DNA from: Piezodorus guildinii
Taxonomy: Eukaryota > Arthropoda > Insecta > Hemiptera > Pentatomidae
Direction of reading: 5' to 3'
NCBI GenBank assembly: GCA_023052935.1
Contig: CM041292.1
Span: 199,632,299-199,696,298 of the forward strand
Length of the DNA: 64,000 nt
A model generated the notes under the pieces. It saw nothing but the letters and a program-made list of their open reading frames with translations, did not search any database and was not told the origin of the DNA. Position numbers and translations under genes: made by a program. The first letter of the stretch is position 1. Each line of letters starts with the position of its first letter. Below, piece by piece: positions 37,055-48,610 of this stretch.

Positions 37055-40000
37055 CTGTGGAAAAATAAATAATTAGGTCAAAAAATGAAAAGATCTTATA
37101 ACTATTTTAAATATATATAAATTATGATATAGTAATATGTTTCAAACAAGAGCAAACTAAGAGGGCTAGAGATTTGTTTTTATAATTAAAATTACCAGCA
37201 TAAAGTAAAAAAAAATTAATCAAAGTTGGCAAACAAGCAGCTTTAGAGAAAATAATACGACATCGAATTATATTATTATATTCCTATAAACGGAAGTTCT
37301 AGTATAATATTAGAGGTAGGTATTAGGGCTGATATATTTCTCCCAAATTCTTAATTTTTAAGTAAGAGAAAGTATTGCAATCGTGAAAATTTTTGCATTC
37401 CAGTTTTCAATGGAAATACACATTTCAGGATCCCCTGAGTCCAAATGACCAAGTCAAGCAGTTTAAGTCTAGCGCAAAAACGAAAAGTCGTACGAAACTG
37501 AAATTTCATATTTAGGACAACTATACGCCAGAGCTGTTACAGCAACCTTTACACCAAAATCAGCTAACCAGAATAGCCACTTTTTTACCATACATTTTGC
37601 ACCTATTTATGATTTTCTCAAAAACGGCTCCAAAGATTTTGATTAAACTCTCTATATCGATGTAGAATTAGACGGGCTTTAATATCATGTAGGTTTCATT
37701 ATGATTGAAATAGTATGACAAGGCTTAAATGCCGATATTTCAAAATTTCTTACTTTAAAGTACCTTTAATTTAGTAGTTTTTATGAAATTAACCATACCA
37801 TGTGATTATCATTTCTAGAAAACAGGTAAATATATAAGCTGAACGAATTCTATATCCAACTAAAGGAGAAAACTGCAAAAATATTATTTTAATGCAATTT
37901 TTATTTTTTCAACTTAAGAACAGTAATGTACATTTATAATATAACGTTATAATGCTAAAGATTTTAGAAAAAATATTATCTAATACATACTATTGTAAAA
38001 AGTAACAGAGAGTGATGAAAAGCTGATAAAACAAACTATTCGTTGCAGATAATAATATAATAGATTATTTAATAAAACACATGTTCCCATTAAAATCCAA
38101 TTTAAATAATTCTTTAATGATTTATTTTTGTTTCTAAATTTGTTTAAAAATTCCTTAATTGATATAAATAACAGAAGTAAGGGAAAGTTGTGTGTTGCGC
38201 GCACCAGACTTTTTATTCTTTTATCATTTCAACGTTTCGGGATCTCACTCCCTACAATGAATTTATATATGGTTAATTGCGGCTACCATATGAAGCAGTT
38301 TAATAATAATTTTAGTGAACAACTAAATATACATTTCCAAGTCAATTGTAACCTTTTCCAAGTCAAATGTAACTTTTTCCAAGTTAAATGTAACCTTTTC
38401 CAAGTCAAATGTAACCCTTTCCATTTCAAATGTCACCTTTTCCAAGTCAAATGTCACCTTTTCCATTTCAAATGTTACCTTTTCCAAGTCAAATGTCACC
38501 TTTTTCTTCACTTCTAATTACTTTAATTAACATTATGACTTTTTTTAATAATTTTGGCATATAATAAATTATATTTTTTTGGGTCTCTTAGATATTTGAT
38601 ATCAAGTTCTGTTTTTTACTAGCTAATATTTAAAAAAATTAATTATCGTCTATTTAGTTTTAAGATAGTTGTTGATTTTGATTTTTTAGATAGGAGGGTA
38701 GTTTTTTGGAATAATTAATGTGTTTTCGGGTATTATAATTAAATTTTTCGAGCTGTATTTTTGATCGCTCGCGTGCATTTTAACTCGCATTAAATTTTAA
38801 TGTTTTTTATTGATATAGGGATTAATTAATGTGCTTTCGGGTGGTTATGATTACGTTTTTCGAGCAGTATTTTTTATCGCTCATGCGTATTTCAACTCGC
38901 ATTTACTTTTAATGTTTTTTATATTGATATAGGGATTAATTATTTTGCTTTCGGGTGGTTATTGATTACGTTTTTCGAGCTGTATTTTTTTCGCTCGCGA
39001 TTATTTTAAATAAAATTTACTTTTTATGTGTTTTCGGGTATTATAATTAAATTTTTCGAGCTGTATTTTTGATCGCTCGCATGTATTTTAACTCGCATTA
39101 AATTTTAATGTTTTTTATTGATATAGGGATTAATTAATGTGCTTTCGGGTGGTTATGATTACGTTTTTCGAGCTGTATTTTTTATCGCTCATGCGTATTT
39201 CAACTCGCATTTACTTTTAATGTTTTTTATTGATATAGGGATTAATTATTATGCTTTCGGGTGGTTATGATTACGTTTTTCGAGCTGTATTTTTTTTCGC
39301 TCGCGCTTATTTTAACTAAAATTTACTTTTTATGTGTTTTATTGATATAGGGATTAATTAATGTGCTTTCGGGTGGTTATGATTACGTTTTTTGAGCTGT
39401 ATCTTTTATCGGTCATGCGTATTTCAACTCATATTTACTTTTAATATTTTTATTGATATAGGAATTACTTAATGTTCTTTCGGGTGGTTATGATTAAGTT
39501 TTTCGAGCTGTATTTTTTATCGCTCTCGCTTATTTTAACTAAAATTTATTTTTTATGTTTCATATTGATATAGGTGTCGAAAATTGTGTTTTCGGGTCCT
39601 ATAATTATGTTTTTTTAGTTTTATTTATTTATCGCTCCCGCGCATTTTAACTCGAATTTACTTTTAATGTTTTTTATTTATATAGGGATTAATTATTTTG
39701 CTTTCGGGTGGTTATCATAAGGTTTTTCGAGCTATATTTTTATCGCTCATGCGTATTTCAACTCGCATTCACTTTTAATGTTTTTTATTGATATAGGGAT
39801 TACTTAATGTTCTTTCGGGTGGTTATGATTAAGTTTTTCGAGCTGTATTTTTTATCGCTCTCGCTTATTTTAACTAAAATTTATTTTTTATGTTTCATAT
39901 TGATATAGGTGTTGAAAATTGTGTTTCGGGTCCTATAATTTTGTTTTTTTAGTTTTATTTATTTATCGCTCCCGCGCATTTTAACTCGAATTTACTTGTA

Positions 40001-43000
40001 ATGTTTTTTATTTATATAGAGATAATTAATGTGCTTTTGGGTGGTTATGATTACGTTTTTGAGCTGTATCTTTTATCGCTTATGCATATTTCAATTCGGA
40101 TTTACTTTTGATATTTTTTATTGTTATAGACGTTTGTAATTATCTTTTCGGGTCTTGTGATTACGTTGTTTAAGCTGTTTTTATTGTCGCTTGCTCTCAT
40201 TTAAACTTGCATTTGCAGTGGTCTATCTTTGTTTTTGTTTTAGGGGATTCTCATAACGTGTTTTGAACTTTATTCTTTTATGCGCTTGGGAATTTCTACA
40301 AACCGTAGGTATTATGTTATAATATGATGTAAAAATTATTTATTGTTTTTTTGGCAGGATCTGATTACGTTTTTGATTTGGACGTTACATCGCGATTGCG
40401 CATTCTTTTAGATCACTTTTCATTCAAGTTAAAATGTGCACTAGCTATAAATAAATGTCATAGATTCTATTAGTATTCCCGAAAACACTATAAACGATCC
40501 CTCTATCGAATATTTATGAAATAGAAACAGTAACTTAAAATGAGTAAAAGCTATAACAAATTTGGTTCAAATAATGTTATCAGAACACCCGAAAATAGAA
40601 TAAACGATTCCTCAATTAAATTATCAAATAATTGTAAGACCAAGTTAGGAAGCGGGTCCTTTACAAAAGATTTAGTTGAAAAAATTACTCAGGACGCTAG
40701 AAAAGGAACTACAACTAATCCTTTAATAAAATAATAATAATAAAAAAAAAAAAAAAAAAAAAAACCTATACGATGTATATTCCAGCAACGTTATAACGAG
40801 AACCAAAAACAAAACAATCAATCCCAATATCAATAAAAAAATATCAAAAATAAAGGCGAGTTGAAATCCGCACGAGTGATAATAAAAAAGCTTTTAAACA
40901 TTTTCATAACCCCGCGAAAACACAAGGATAGATCTCTATAAAAATAAAAAGATTAAAAGTAAATAGAAGTTGAAATACGCATGAGCGATAAAACATACAG
41001 CTCGAAAAACGTAATCATAACCACTCGAAAGAACATTAAGTAATCCCTATATCAATAAAAACTATTAAAAGTAAATGTGAGATGAAATACGCATGAGCGA
41101 TAAAAAATACAGCTCAAAAAACGTAATCATAACCACCCGAAAGCAAAATAATTAATCCCTATATCAATAAAAAAACATTAAAAGTAAATGCGAGTTGAAA
41201 TACGCATGAGGAATAAAAAATACAGCTCGAAAAACCTTATGATAACCACCCAAAAGCAAAATAATTAATCCCTATATAAAACACATAAAAGTAAATCATA
41301 AAAGTTAAAATTAAATAAGCGCGAGCGAAAAAAATACAGCTCGAAAAACGTATAATCATTACCACCCGAAAGCAAAATAATTAATCCCTATATCAATAAA
41401 AAACATTAAAAGTAAATGCGAGTTGAAATACGCATGAGCGAAAAAATTCAGCTCGAAAAACGTAATCATAACCACCCGAAAGCACATTAATTAATCCCTA
41501 TATCAATAAAAAACATTAAAATTTAATGCGAGTTAAAATACACGCGAGCGATCAAAAATACAGCTCGAAAAATTTAATTATAATACCCGAAAACACATAA
41601 AAAGTAAATTTTAGTTAAAATAAGCACGAGCGAAAAAAATACAGCTTGAAAAACGTAATCATAACCACCCGAAAGCAAAATAATTAATCCCTATATCAAT
41701 AAAAAACATTAAAAGTAAATGCGAGTTAAAATGCACGTGAGCGATCAAAAATACAGCTCGAAAAATTTAATTATAATAACCGAAAAACATAAAAAGTAAA
41801 TTTTAGTTAAAATAATCGCGAGCGAAAAAAATACAGCTCGAAAAAACGTAATCATAACCACCCGAAAGCAAAATAATTAATCCCTATATCAATAAAAAAC
41901 ATTAAAAGTAAATGCGAGTTGAAATACGCATGAGCAATAAAAAATAAAGCTCGAAAAACGTAATCATAACCACCCGAAAGCACATTAATTAATCCCTATA
42001 TCAATAAAAAACATTAAAATTTAATGCGAGTTAAAATACACGCGAGCGATCAAAAATACAGCTCGAAAAATTTAATTATAATACCCGAAAACACATTAAT
42101 TATTCCAAAAAACTACCCCTCCTATCTAAAAAATCAAAATCAACAACTATCTTAAAACTAAATAGACGATAATTAATTTTTTTAAATATTAGCTAGTAAA
42201 AAACAGAACTTGATATCAAATATCTAAGAGACCCAAAAAAAATATAATTTATTATATGCCAAAATTATTAAAAAAGTCATAATGATATAAAGTAATTATT
42301 TCAAAAATAAATAATAAACGGAATTTAAGCTAGAGTGAAGAAAAAGGTGACATTTGACTTGGAAAAGGTAACATTTGAAATGGAAAAGGTGACATTTGAC
42401 TTGGAAAAGGTGACATTTGAAATGGAAAGGGTTACATTTGACTTGGAAAAGGTTACATTTGACTTGATTGAAAAGGTTACAATTGACTTGGAAATGCTAT
42501 ATATAATTGCAAACGTAAAGGTATATACAGACAGTGTAAAGCAATGTTGCATAATATAACTAAAATATATTATTTAAAACAAAATAATAAAAATTAAAAA
42601 ATCCGACCACACATTTTTTATAAATATATGATGATTAAAAAATTAAGAAGAATTGGAATTGAAGGAATACATCAGCCCTAATATATACCTTTAATAACAT
42701 CGAAAAAACAAAGGAATAAGGGTAAGATCACTTTTTTATGGTGTGTTGAAGGTAATAAGGGACAAATAATTTTTGTGAAACACTATAACAAATAGCCTAG
42801 CAGGCTTTGTCATAATCAGATAACTATTGGTCAAAAACCAGATGTTATACATATGCAATAACCTTATTCATATTATACTTTAAAAGATGAAAATCAAACT
42901 GAAGGGATACACTGTCGCAGAGCAAATTCAAACGATAACTACTTTAATGAAGCCAATTTAATTTTTTATTGTAATACCTTTTAGTTTTATTTATACATTT

Positions 43001-46000
43001 CACATCACTTTAAGTATTTTTGGCTGATCCATTCCATTAGGATAGGGATCTTTAATGAGTTCCTGACATTGCACAGGCTCAGGACCACCATTTTACATCA
43101 TAACCAAGAAATTGTTACTCCGAAATTATTGTTAACCCACAACACAACCTTATACAAGCCACTACACCACAGGTGACCTCACATTGTTGTTTTTATTAGA
43201 TATTTCCAGAATCATATAGACAACAAAGAACAAAAATGAGTTGAAAATCCTGCAGAGGACTATAATAGTAGATAAAATGAAGTAAAGATGTTATAACTAT
43301 TTTGGAATTTGAGTCTTTAATGGAAATTATATTTTAGTATCCCCTGATTCTAAATGACCAAAACCCCACAGAAAAAGTTGGTTCGTGGGGTGTCTAGATC
43401 AAAAATATAGAATCATACTGAAATCTAATATTTAAGATAATATTATGCCTAGGATGTTACAGTACATTTTTAACAAAAACTGACAAACTAAAAAAGTAGT
43501 TTTTTTTTTTGTAAGCACTACTTTTTATCTTGCTTATGCACCTTTAGTAAAAAGGCCTTTTTCTCTGAGTCCTGGGTTCAAATCCGGCTATGACATTTAT
43601 TCTGTTAATTCAGCCAGGGGACAACCCTAAGGTATGGAGACCCAGCCTCTTTAAAGTGGGTATCCAAATTGGGGAAAAAACCTGGCGGCTGAGCGTGATC
43701 TAGGCCTAATCACCTCATTGCACGGCAGTTGGCCTAGAAACAGCACGAATCTCTATATGTACTGAGCCCAAGACGCTTCATGGGTTATAGAGGTACAGTT
43801 TTTTTTTTTTTTATGGAACTTTATAGGATTGTCTCCAAAACAGCCCTAACTATTAGATTGGCTATAATTATATCATAATATAATACTGTATAACATTAGG
43901 TGAATAGGAAGTATGGAAAAAATAGATGATTAACTTAAAGAGAAAACAACAGAAATATTTTTTTCAATTTATTATTATTATTTTTTTCCTGTTAATGGGA
44001 ATAAAGTATAATAAACCGTTTTAAAGATAAAGAAAAAATATTATGTAACATACTAAATCGCAGAATATATGCAAAATGACAAAAATTTAAGTGATTGTTG
44101 TTTATAAAAAATGTCTGTTGTTATATAATTTAATCTAAAATAAAAGTTTCCAACAAAACAATATAATTATTTTTTTTATTTAAAACTTGATTTCAAGAAG
44201 GGACTTAAGTGAAAGTCGTGTGTTGTATACGCTGATTTTTCAATGTTATCTCAGCATATAACTAAGTTGTAGTCATTGTAATTTATAATTTTATTTTATG
44301 AGTAATAATATGAGCTATGAACCAAGATTGAAAACAATACATATTTTCTTGATTTTTAAGTAAATCAAAATATTTTGATCGACAATTTATTATATCAGCA
44401 AACATTGATAAAAAATTTGCAAGGATATTAGAATAAACCAATTAAACTAAGAACAAAAAATGACGAATAATACAAAAATATTATATCATGAAAAGGGATT
44501 AAAATAAAAAAAATTAATATAGTTTTCTCAAACACATAAGTGACAATAAATTTACAGAAGACATATATTTTTTCCTAATTCAAACAGTTTATAGCAAGCC
44601 ACTTTAAACCACCACGAAAATTTAATTCATAAAAAGATAAGGGACGGACATTATCTGAATCACTCTATTTTTTTTCAAGGTTGATACATTAACTAAAAGG
44701 TTCCTCTTCTTATAATGCAATTACCATTTAAGTTAATTTTCAGTGCTTCATACGCTAATTTGTATAAAAAAGATAAGATATCAGGTCAATAATTTAAAAT
44801 ACATTACACAGCTAAAAGATTTAACTTTTGTGATTTGGCATTAATTATCATGACTTGAAATTTTAAATAAATAAATAACTAAAAAAGGACAAATTCTACG
44901 TATTAGAAAATCTTAATTTTTTCTTAAATATATTCTTGCTTTGTAATTTAACTATCTTAACCTTTTTTTATATTCTATTTATTGTTTTATTTTGAATTTA
45001 AGGCTAAAATAACCCTATTGGGCAAAGGGCCTTGATATTTATAAGTAAATAAAATTTCTATAAAGGTGAGTATGCATAATTTTACATTACTTTTATTGAA
45101 TATTACTTTACAATAATGAAATTAAAAAGATTCATAAGACTTTTAAAATCTAAATATTATTTGTTGATTGATATGCTGAATTTCAGAAAAATATATTATA
45201 ATTTGCACATATTATATGTATTGAGGTAATAGAGTATATCCTGAGATTAATTACTTAAATCAAAAAATAATTTTGAATTAATTTCCTATTAAAATAAACT
45301 TGATAAAATTCTCTGGTTTTTAAATAATAAAAATTTGACTTGGCTTTACAGCCCATATCAACTTAATCAGCCGGCTAAACCTGGATCTTAGAGAACATTA
45401 CTCCAATCGGCTAAATTTAGCTGTTCAGTATTTTTATTGCATCTAAATTACATCTCTTGTTTTTTTTTCATGACAGAGAAAAGTGTAAAAAAAAAAAAAG
45501 TTTAATATGCAATATATCCATTACTATCCAATATATATATTTAATAATTCATTTATTTAAATTGATACTATTATATCAGATTAATTAAAATTATACTAGC
45601 CCTACTCCAGATATTTTTTAAGAGATTAATTTACGTAAAATAAATTATTCTACATTATGTAGATAATATTATGTAATAACATTGGATATGGTGAAAATCA
45701 ACACAAAATAACATACATTCACCATTTAAATTGTTATTTCTTAGTATAAACTATTTTTAATGATTTTTATTTTCATCGACTTTTAATATATTAAAAATCG
45801 TAACCTACGATATAAAATAAATATTTAGGCTCACGTAAACAGACATTTTTTTTTTGATGTTTTAAAATAAGATAAATAACAAATATTCTGTTATCACAGA
45901 TACTACCTCTTAGGGTTTGATCAAAGCTGAAATATAATGATCTGAAACACCAATCCAATAAAATACTAGTTTTCTACTTCAACTTATAACAAACTTTAAA

Positions 46001-48477
46001 TAATTTATTTTTTAATGTTTTGAAATAAAATAAATAACCAATATTTTATTATAACACATATCAATTGATGCTAAATCAAATCTTAAATATAATGATCTGA
46101 AACACCGATCCAATTAAATATTAATTTTCTGCTTAAACTTATATCACGCTTTGTATAAATGGCTACCATACAATACAATACTGCATGAGAATAGACACTT
46201 ATTGGATTTGAAAAAAAAAAACATAACAAAAAAAACCAAGAATGCCCTTGTCTTTTCTTCATGCATAATGGCCATGGGAAACCTACTAGAATTATGGAAA
46301 GTAGCCCTGAATAACTGCATATTAAAAAAAACACCTTGTCATAGGTTGAAAGCCTTAGATGGTTCAAATATTTTAAAAATAAACTATCATCTAAAAATGT
46401 GGACTTCTAAAAAAATAGAAAAATTTCAAAATCAACATTCAATCATAGATACAATCAAGGAAAAAACATTACATCAGAAACACTAATTATAATACACACC
46501 ATCGTTCTATAAAACAAGTAAATATAGTTAATCTTTAATGTGTGATGGAAAAAATAAATAATTTAGGAAGTAAAATATTATTTAAATGAATAATTTTTTT
46601 AAAATTAAACTGAATCTGTTTGTTTTTTGTAATTATACGGTACCATAATTTTGACTGTGCATATTCTTCTTTATTATAACTTATCGGTAGTGGTTCATAT
46701 TTATCACATAAAATGTTTAATAATAGCTGATGCAAGAAAAGGACTTTCCTCCTTCGAGAAAAATCAGCAAAAATAAAAATAAACAATATAATTTAGAAGT
46801 TACATAACAATAGAATAGACATTTTAAAATATTCAATAATTTAAAAACCAACTAATAAATAAAATAACGACAAATATATGGTCAATAAGAACTATAATAC
46901 ATTTGAATTATTAAAATTAAGTAATAAAAAACATATAGTCAATAAGTACTATAATGATGAAAGACACAAAATTACATGTTGTGAATAATTATAACAGTGA
47001 TGAATTTAGACCAAAATGTTGAAAATAAAGAAATCATTAATACAGAGGATCATTTGGCATTAGTTAACTGTTCATTGAGTGACATGGGGAATTGAGCACT
47101 GTGCAAGACTGCCTTGTCATTAACTCCATTAATTACATGATTGTTTCATCAAATTACATCAATGTGTAAATATGAATTATAATTTATACATTAAGAAAAC
47201 AAATTAGACATAAAAAAGAAATTAGGCAAATGAATAGTTGCTTAAAATGTTACACGGCTTTGAATGAAAATTAATCTAGTATATCATAAATATAAATTTC
47301 AACGATTTCAAAACAGATAGAATGATAAAGTTCTAAATACATACTAATGTCATTAAAAAACATGTACTAAAATAGTAAAAAATTAATTAGGAAATATATA
47401 TTAACATTGTGGGTGCATTATGTGCGATTTACTTACCTGTGAACTGCATTTCCCATTCACGAACTGAATCCATTTCCATCGAATTCAGGTCACTCAAATC
47501 ATCGTAAGTTTCACTTCCGCCAGTAACAGAAAATGTAGCAAGACCCCTCGAAGCATCCCTTCCTCCAAAAGCAGCATAAGGTCCACCTGATAAAACATCA
47601 GTTTGTTGGAATAAATAATTCTGAAATCCATAAATAATTTATCATGGTCATGACAAGCACATTAGACTACAAGCGAAGAAATCCAAATTCTAGGGTATTG
47701 ACTTATTCAAACCAATTTTTAATACTTAAACGGTATGAAGAAAGTTTTGACAGCACACAAAAAATAAGAATTCTTAATCAAAGATATATTTAATGTACTA
47801 AGGATTCAATTCTATAGCAAGATTCTTACAGCATTGGGAATCACAACTTTATCCATAAAAGAATGAATAAATTATGAAATCAAGATCCACAAATGAAAAA
47901 ATCACTAAAACATATAAACAATTATTAAAGAATTTTTGTTGGAAACATCCTATTTAACTCAAAATACAGTAAATAAGATTCATTTGACATAATGTTAAGC
48001 AGAAACAATAATCAAATCGTTGAGTATAAAATGACCAGAACGTAAAATTAGGAAATGAAAAGAATCAATGATCAATGAAACAACTAAACCTTGACAACTT
48101 TAAGGCCAATGTAATAACTACAAAAACGTCATTCATTAATTATGATCATGACCGCAAAACAAAACTTAGGTTACCTGGCCCATAGAATCGTTTTCCTTTG
48201 GTAACATCGAACACTTTTCCATTGACAGCTATCAAAATTCTACCGTCTGGCCCAGTACCATCGTAGGCTTTAATTCTTCCAATGTGAAGTCTCTTTTCTT
48301 CATTTTAGGTAGTTCAGGTTCCGGCTCATAGTGGGGATGTTGTTTGTATTGATTTTTAAAAATTTTGTAAACGATGAATGCTATAACGGCTAAAAGGAAC
48401 AAATTCAATGGATTTGTGAACAAATCGGTAGTATAATCACTAGCACTAGCATTATCAGACGGGGTAACCTCGGCCAT
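36936..48477 (-). CDS. PGRMC/MSBP-type haem-binding membrane protein, three exons
   Basis: Membrane-associated progesterone receptor component: an ER-type, single-pass, cytochrome-b5-like haem protein that binds sterol/haem and supports P450 enzymes. Coding exons are 48477-48175, 47586-47437 and 37054-36936, all with GT-AG introns in phase 1, giving about 190 residues (human PGRMC1 has 195). The short luminal N-terminus is followed by a transmembrane helix at residues 23-40 and an acidic linker. The b5-like domain starts near 62 ([10 protein letters not shown]) and includes [17 protein letters not shown], the conserved GPY tyrosine (haem ligand in the human protein) and [11 protein letters not shown]. 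The C-terminus is acidic and Ser/Glu-rich. The start is set by AAGATGG. Oddity: exon 1 is one base short near 48268 (see that entry). The family assignment is secure. Confidence 0.95.
37360..38209 (-). mobile_element. HINE-like element, copy 9, in PGRMC intron 2
   Basis: Same strand as the host gene. The hairpin end is truncated at 37360 (AAGTAAGAGAAAGTATTGC), the body is otherwise complete, and the 5' end CACCAGAC plus T-run is at 38209. Confidence 0.9.
38332..38505 (-). repeat. 21-bp tandem repeats, left tip
   Basis: About eight units alternate GTGACATTTGACTTGGAAAA-type and GTTACATTTGAAATGGAAAA-type sequence (minus reading). Because 21 is a multiple of three, an open frame of seven-residue units ([14 protein letters not shown]) results. 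I regard it as a by-product of the repeat. Confidence 0.95.
38506..38715 (+). repeat. arm spacer, left
   Basis: Single-copy spacer between tip repeats and inner units. Its reverse complement is at 42110-42335, where about 35 extra bases are present near 42297-42335. Confidence 0.85.
38716..40210 (+). repeat. ~112-bp tandem units, left arm
   Basis: Repeated units carry CTTTCGGGTGGTTATGATTA, CGTTTTTCGAGCTGTATTTT, ATCGCTCATGCGTATTTCAA and TTGATATAGGGATTAATTAA in order. A variant class has TTTTCGGGTATTATAATTAA and GCTCGCGTGCATTTTAACTC. Units near the core are the most degenerate. Confidence 0.95.
40540..40734 (+). CDS. 64-aa ORF in the Foldback core
   Basis: The protein is basic and Asn/Ser-rich, starts at AAAATGAGT, and has no recognised domain. 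The motif [13 protein letters not shown] at residues 19-31 echoes an upstream in-frame remnant [13 protein letters not shown] (about 40471-40509) that ends in a stop just before the ORF, so the locus has an internal duplication. TATAAATAAA-like sequence lies at about 40447, and AATAAA plus a 22-base A-run follows the stop. It could be an element gene remnant, a captured cDNA piece or chance. Confidence 0.3.
   Translation: MSKSYNKFGSNNVIRTPENRINDSSIKLSNNCKTKLGSGSFTKDLVEKITQDARKGTTTNPLIK
40795..42109 (-). repeat. ~112-bp tandem units, right arm
   Basis: Reverse-complement counterparts of the left-arm units (TAATCATAACCACCCGAAAG, AAATACAGCTCGAAAAACGT). The unit number and order are similar to the left arm but not identical. 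Confidence 0.95.
42341..42496 (+). repeat. 21-bp tandem repeats, right tip
   Basis: The mirror of 38332-38505 with about seven units. One unit has a 4-base insertion near 42462 (GACTTGATTG), which breaks the periodicity. Confidence 0.95.
43000..43190 (-). mobile_element. SINE family 2, decayed
   Basis: Plus-strand reading retains GGATCTTTAATGAGTTCCTG, CAGGCTCAGGACCACC and CACCACAGGTGACC. Much of the head is lost. Lies in PGRMC intron 2. Confidence 0.65.
43285..44236 (-). mobile_element. HINE-like element, copy 10, with SINE insert
   Basis: The body is recognisable on both sides of a SINE at 43560-43812. The 5' end reads TAAGTGAAAGTCGTGTGTTG then a T-run at 44236. The hairpin end is missing. 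The sequence is more diverged than copies 1-3. Confidence 0.78.
43560..43812 (+). mobile_element. SINE family 1, 5'-truncated
   Basis: The B box GGGTTCAAATCC at 43572 is followed by the complete body and a tail ending GGTACAG plus T-run. The A-box part of the head is missing. The insertion site is within a HINE-like element. Confidence 0.88.
44240..47436 (-). other. PGRMC intron 2, proximal part
   Basis: AT-rich intron sequence. A ~160-bp tandem duplication lies at about 45850-46157. Open frames at 46151-46486 (plus) and 46535-46786 (minus) have no recognised domain and I do not call them genes. Confidence 0.5.
45850..46157 (+). repeat. ~160-bp tandem duplication
   Basis: The two copies share ATATAATGATCTGAAACACC, AATCCAAT/GATCCAAT and AACTTATA in the same spacing, with many substitutions. 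It is an old intron duplication. Confidence 0.8.
47437..47586 (-). CDS. PGRMC exon 2
   Basis: Acceptor TTTATCAG|GTGGACC and donor CACAG|GTAAGT, 150 nt. It carries [19 protein letters not shown] and the DDLSDL segment followed by REWEMQF, all hallmarks of the PGRMC b5-like domain. Confidence 0.95.
48175..48477 (-). CDS. PGRMC exon 1, one-base deletion
   Basis: Encodes the N-terminus, membrane helix and first part of the b5-like domain. The donor is CCAG|GTAACC. After ...FTLEELK (48268) the literal frame ends within 13 codons. Adding one base to the CC of AAGCCTACG restores [11 protein letters not shown] and the conserved remainder, with the phase needed by exon 2. Confidence 0.93.
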
Positions 48478-48610
48478 CTTGACAAATAAATTACGATCTT
48501 CTCAAACGCGATGAAGCCGACCCTCTTTCGCCAGCTTTCCACCAGTGCTACAAACACTAACTGGCGAAATTTCCCTGCATATTAGACAGTGTTGTCTTAT
48601 CGGGCACGAA
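48478..48610 (-). promoter_or_regulatory. PGRMC 5' UTR / promoter region
   Basis: This patch is distinctly GC-richer than its surroundings, directly upstream of the start codon. It contains the palindrome TTTCGCCAG...CTGGCGAAA at 48526-48569 with an inner AGTG/CACT pair. No clear TATA box is seen. The transcription start is not resolved. Confidence 0.5.

Larger units (their letters stand above)
38332..42496. mobile_element. Foldback-like element, 4.17 kb, in PGRMC intron 2
   Basis: Both ends read CATTTCCAAGTCAATTGTAA inward. The flanks CTAAATATA (38323-38331) and CTATATATA (42497-42505) match at 8 of 9 positions, suggesting a 9-bp target duplication. Each arm consists of an outer block of 21-bp tandem repeats, a ~200-bp spacer, and a long series of ~112-bp tandem units (two alternating variants) that recur in reverse complement in the other arm. 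A unique core of about 390 bp lies near 40400-40790. This is the structure of Drosophila Foldback elements. No transposase is present, so it is non-autonomous or a new relative. Transcribed as PGRMC intron, it could fold into a very long hairpin. Confidence 0.85.

Noticed and set aside
36846..37076. 76-codon plus-strand frame
   Set aside because: It is the antisense shadow of PGRMC exon 3.
38716..42109. CRISPR-like regular repeats
   Set aside because: Units are contiguous tandem repeats without unique spacers, in a eukaryotic intron, and mirrored in two arms.
46151..46786. Open frames of 111 and 83 codons in PGRMC intron 2
   Set aside because: No domain, no splice or promoter context, and AT-rich codon content like the surrounding intron.
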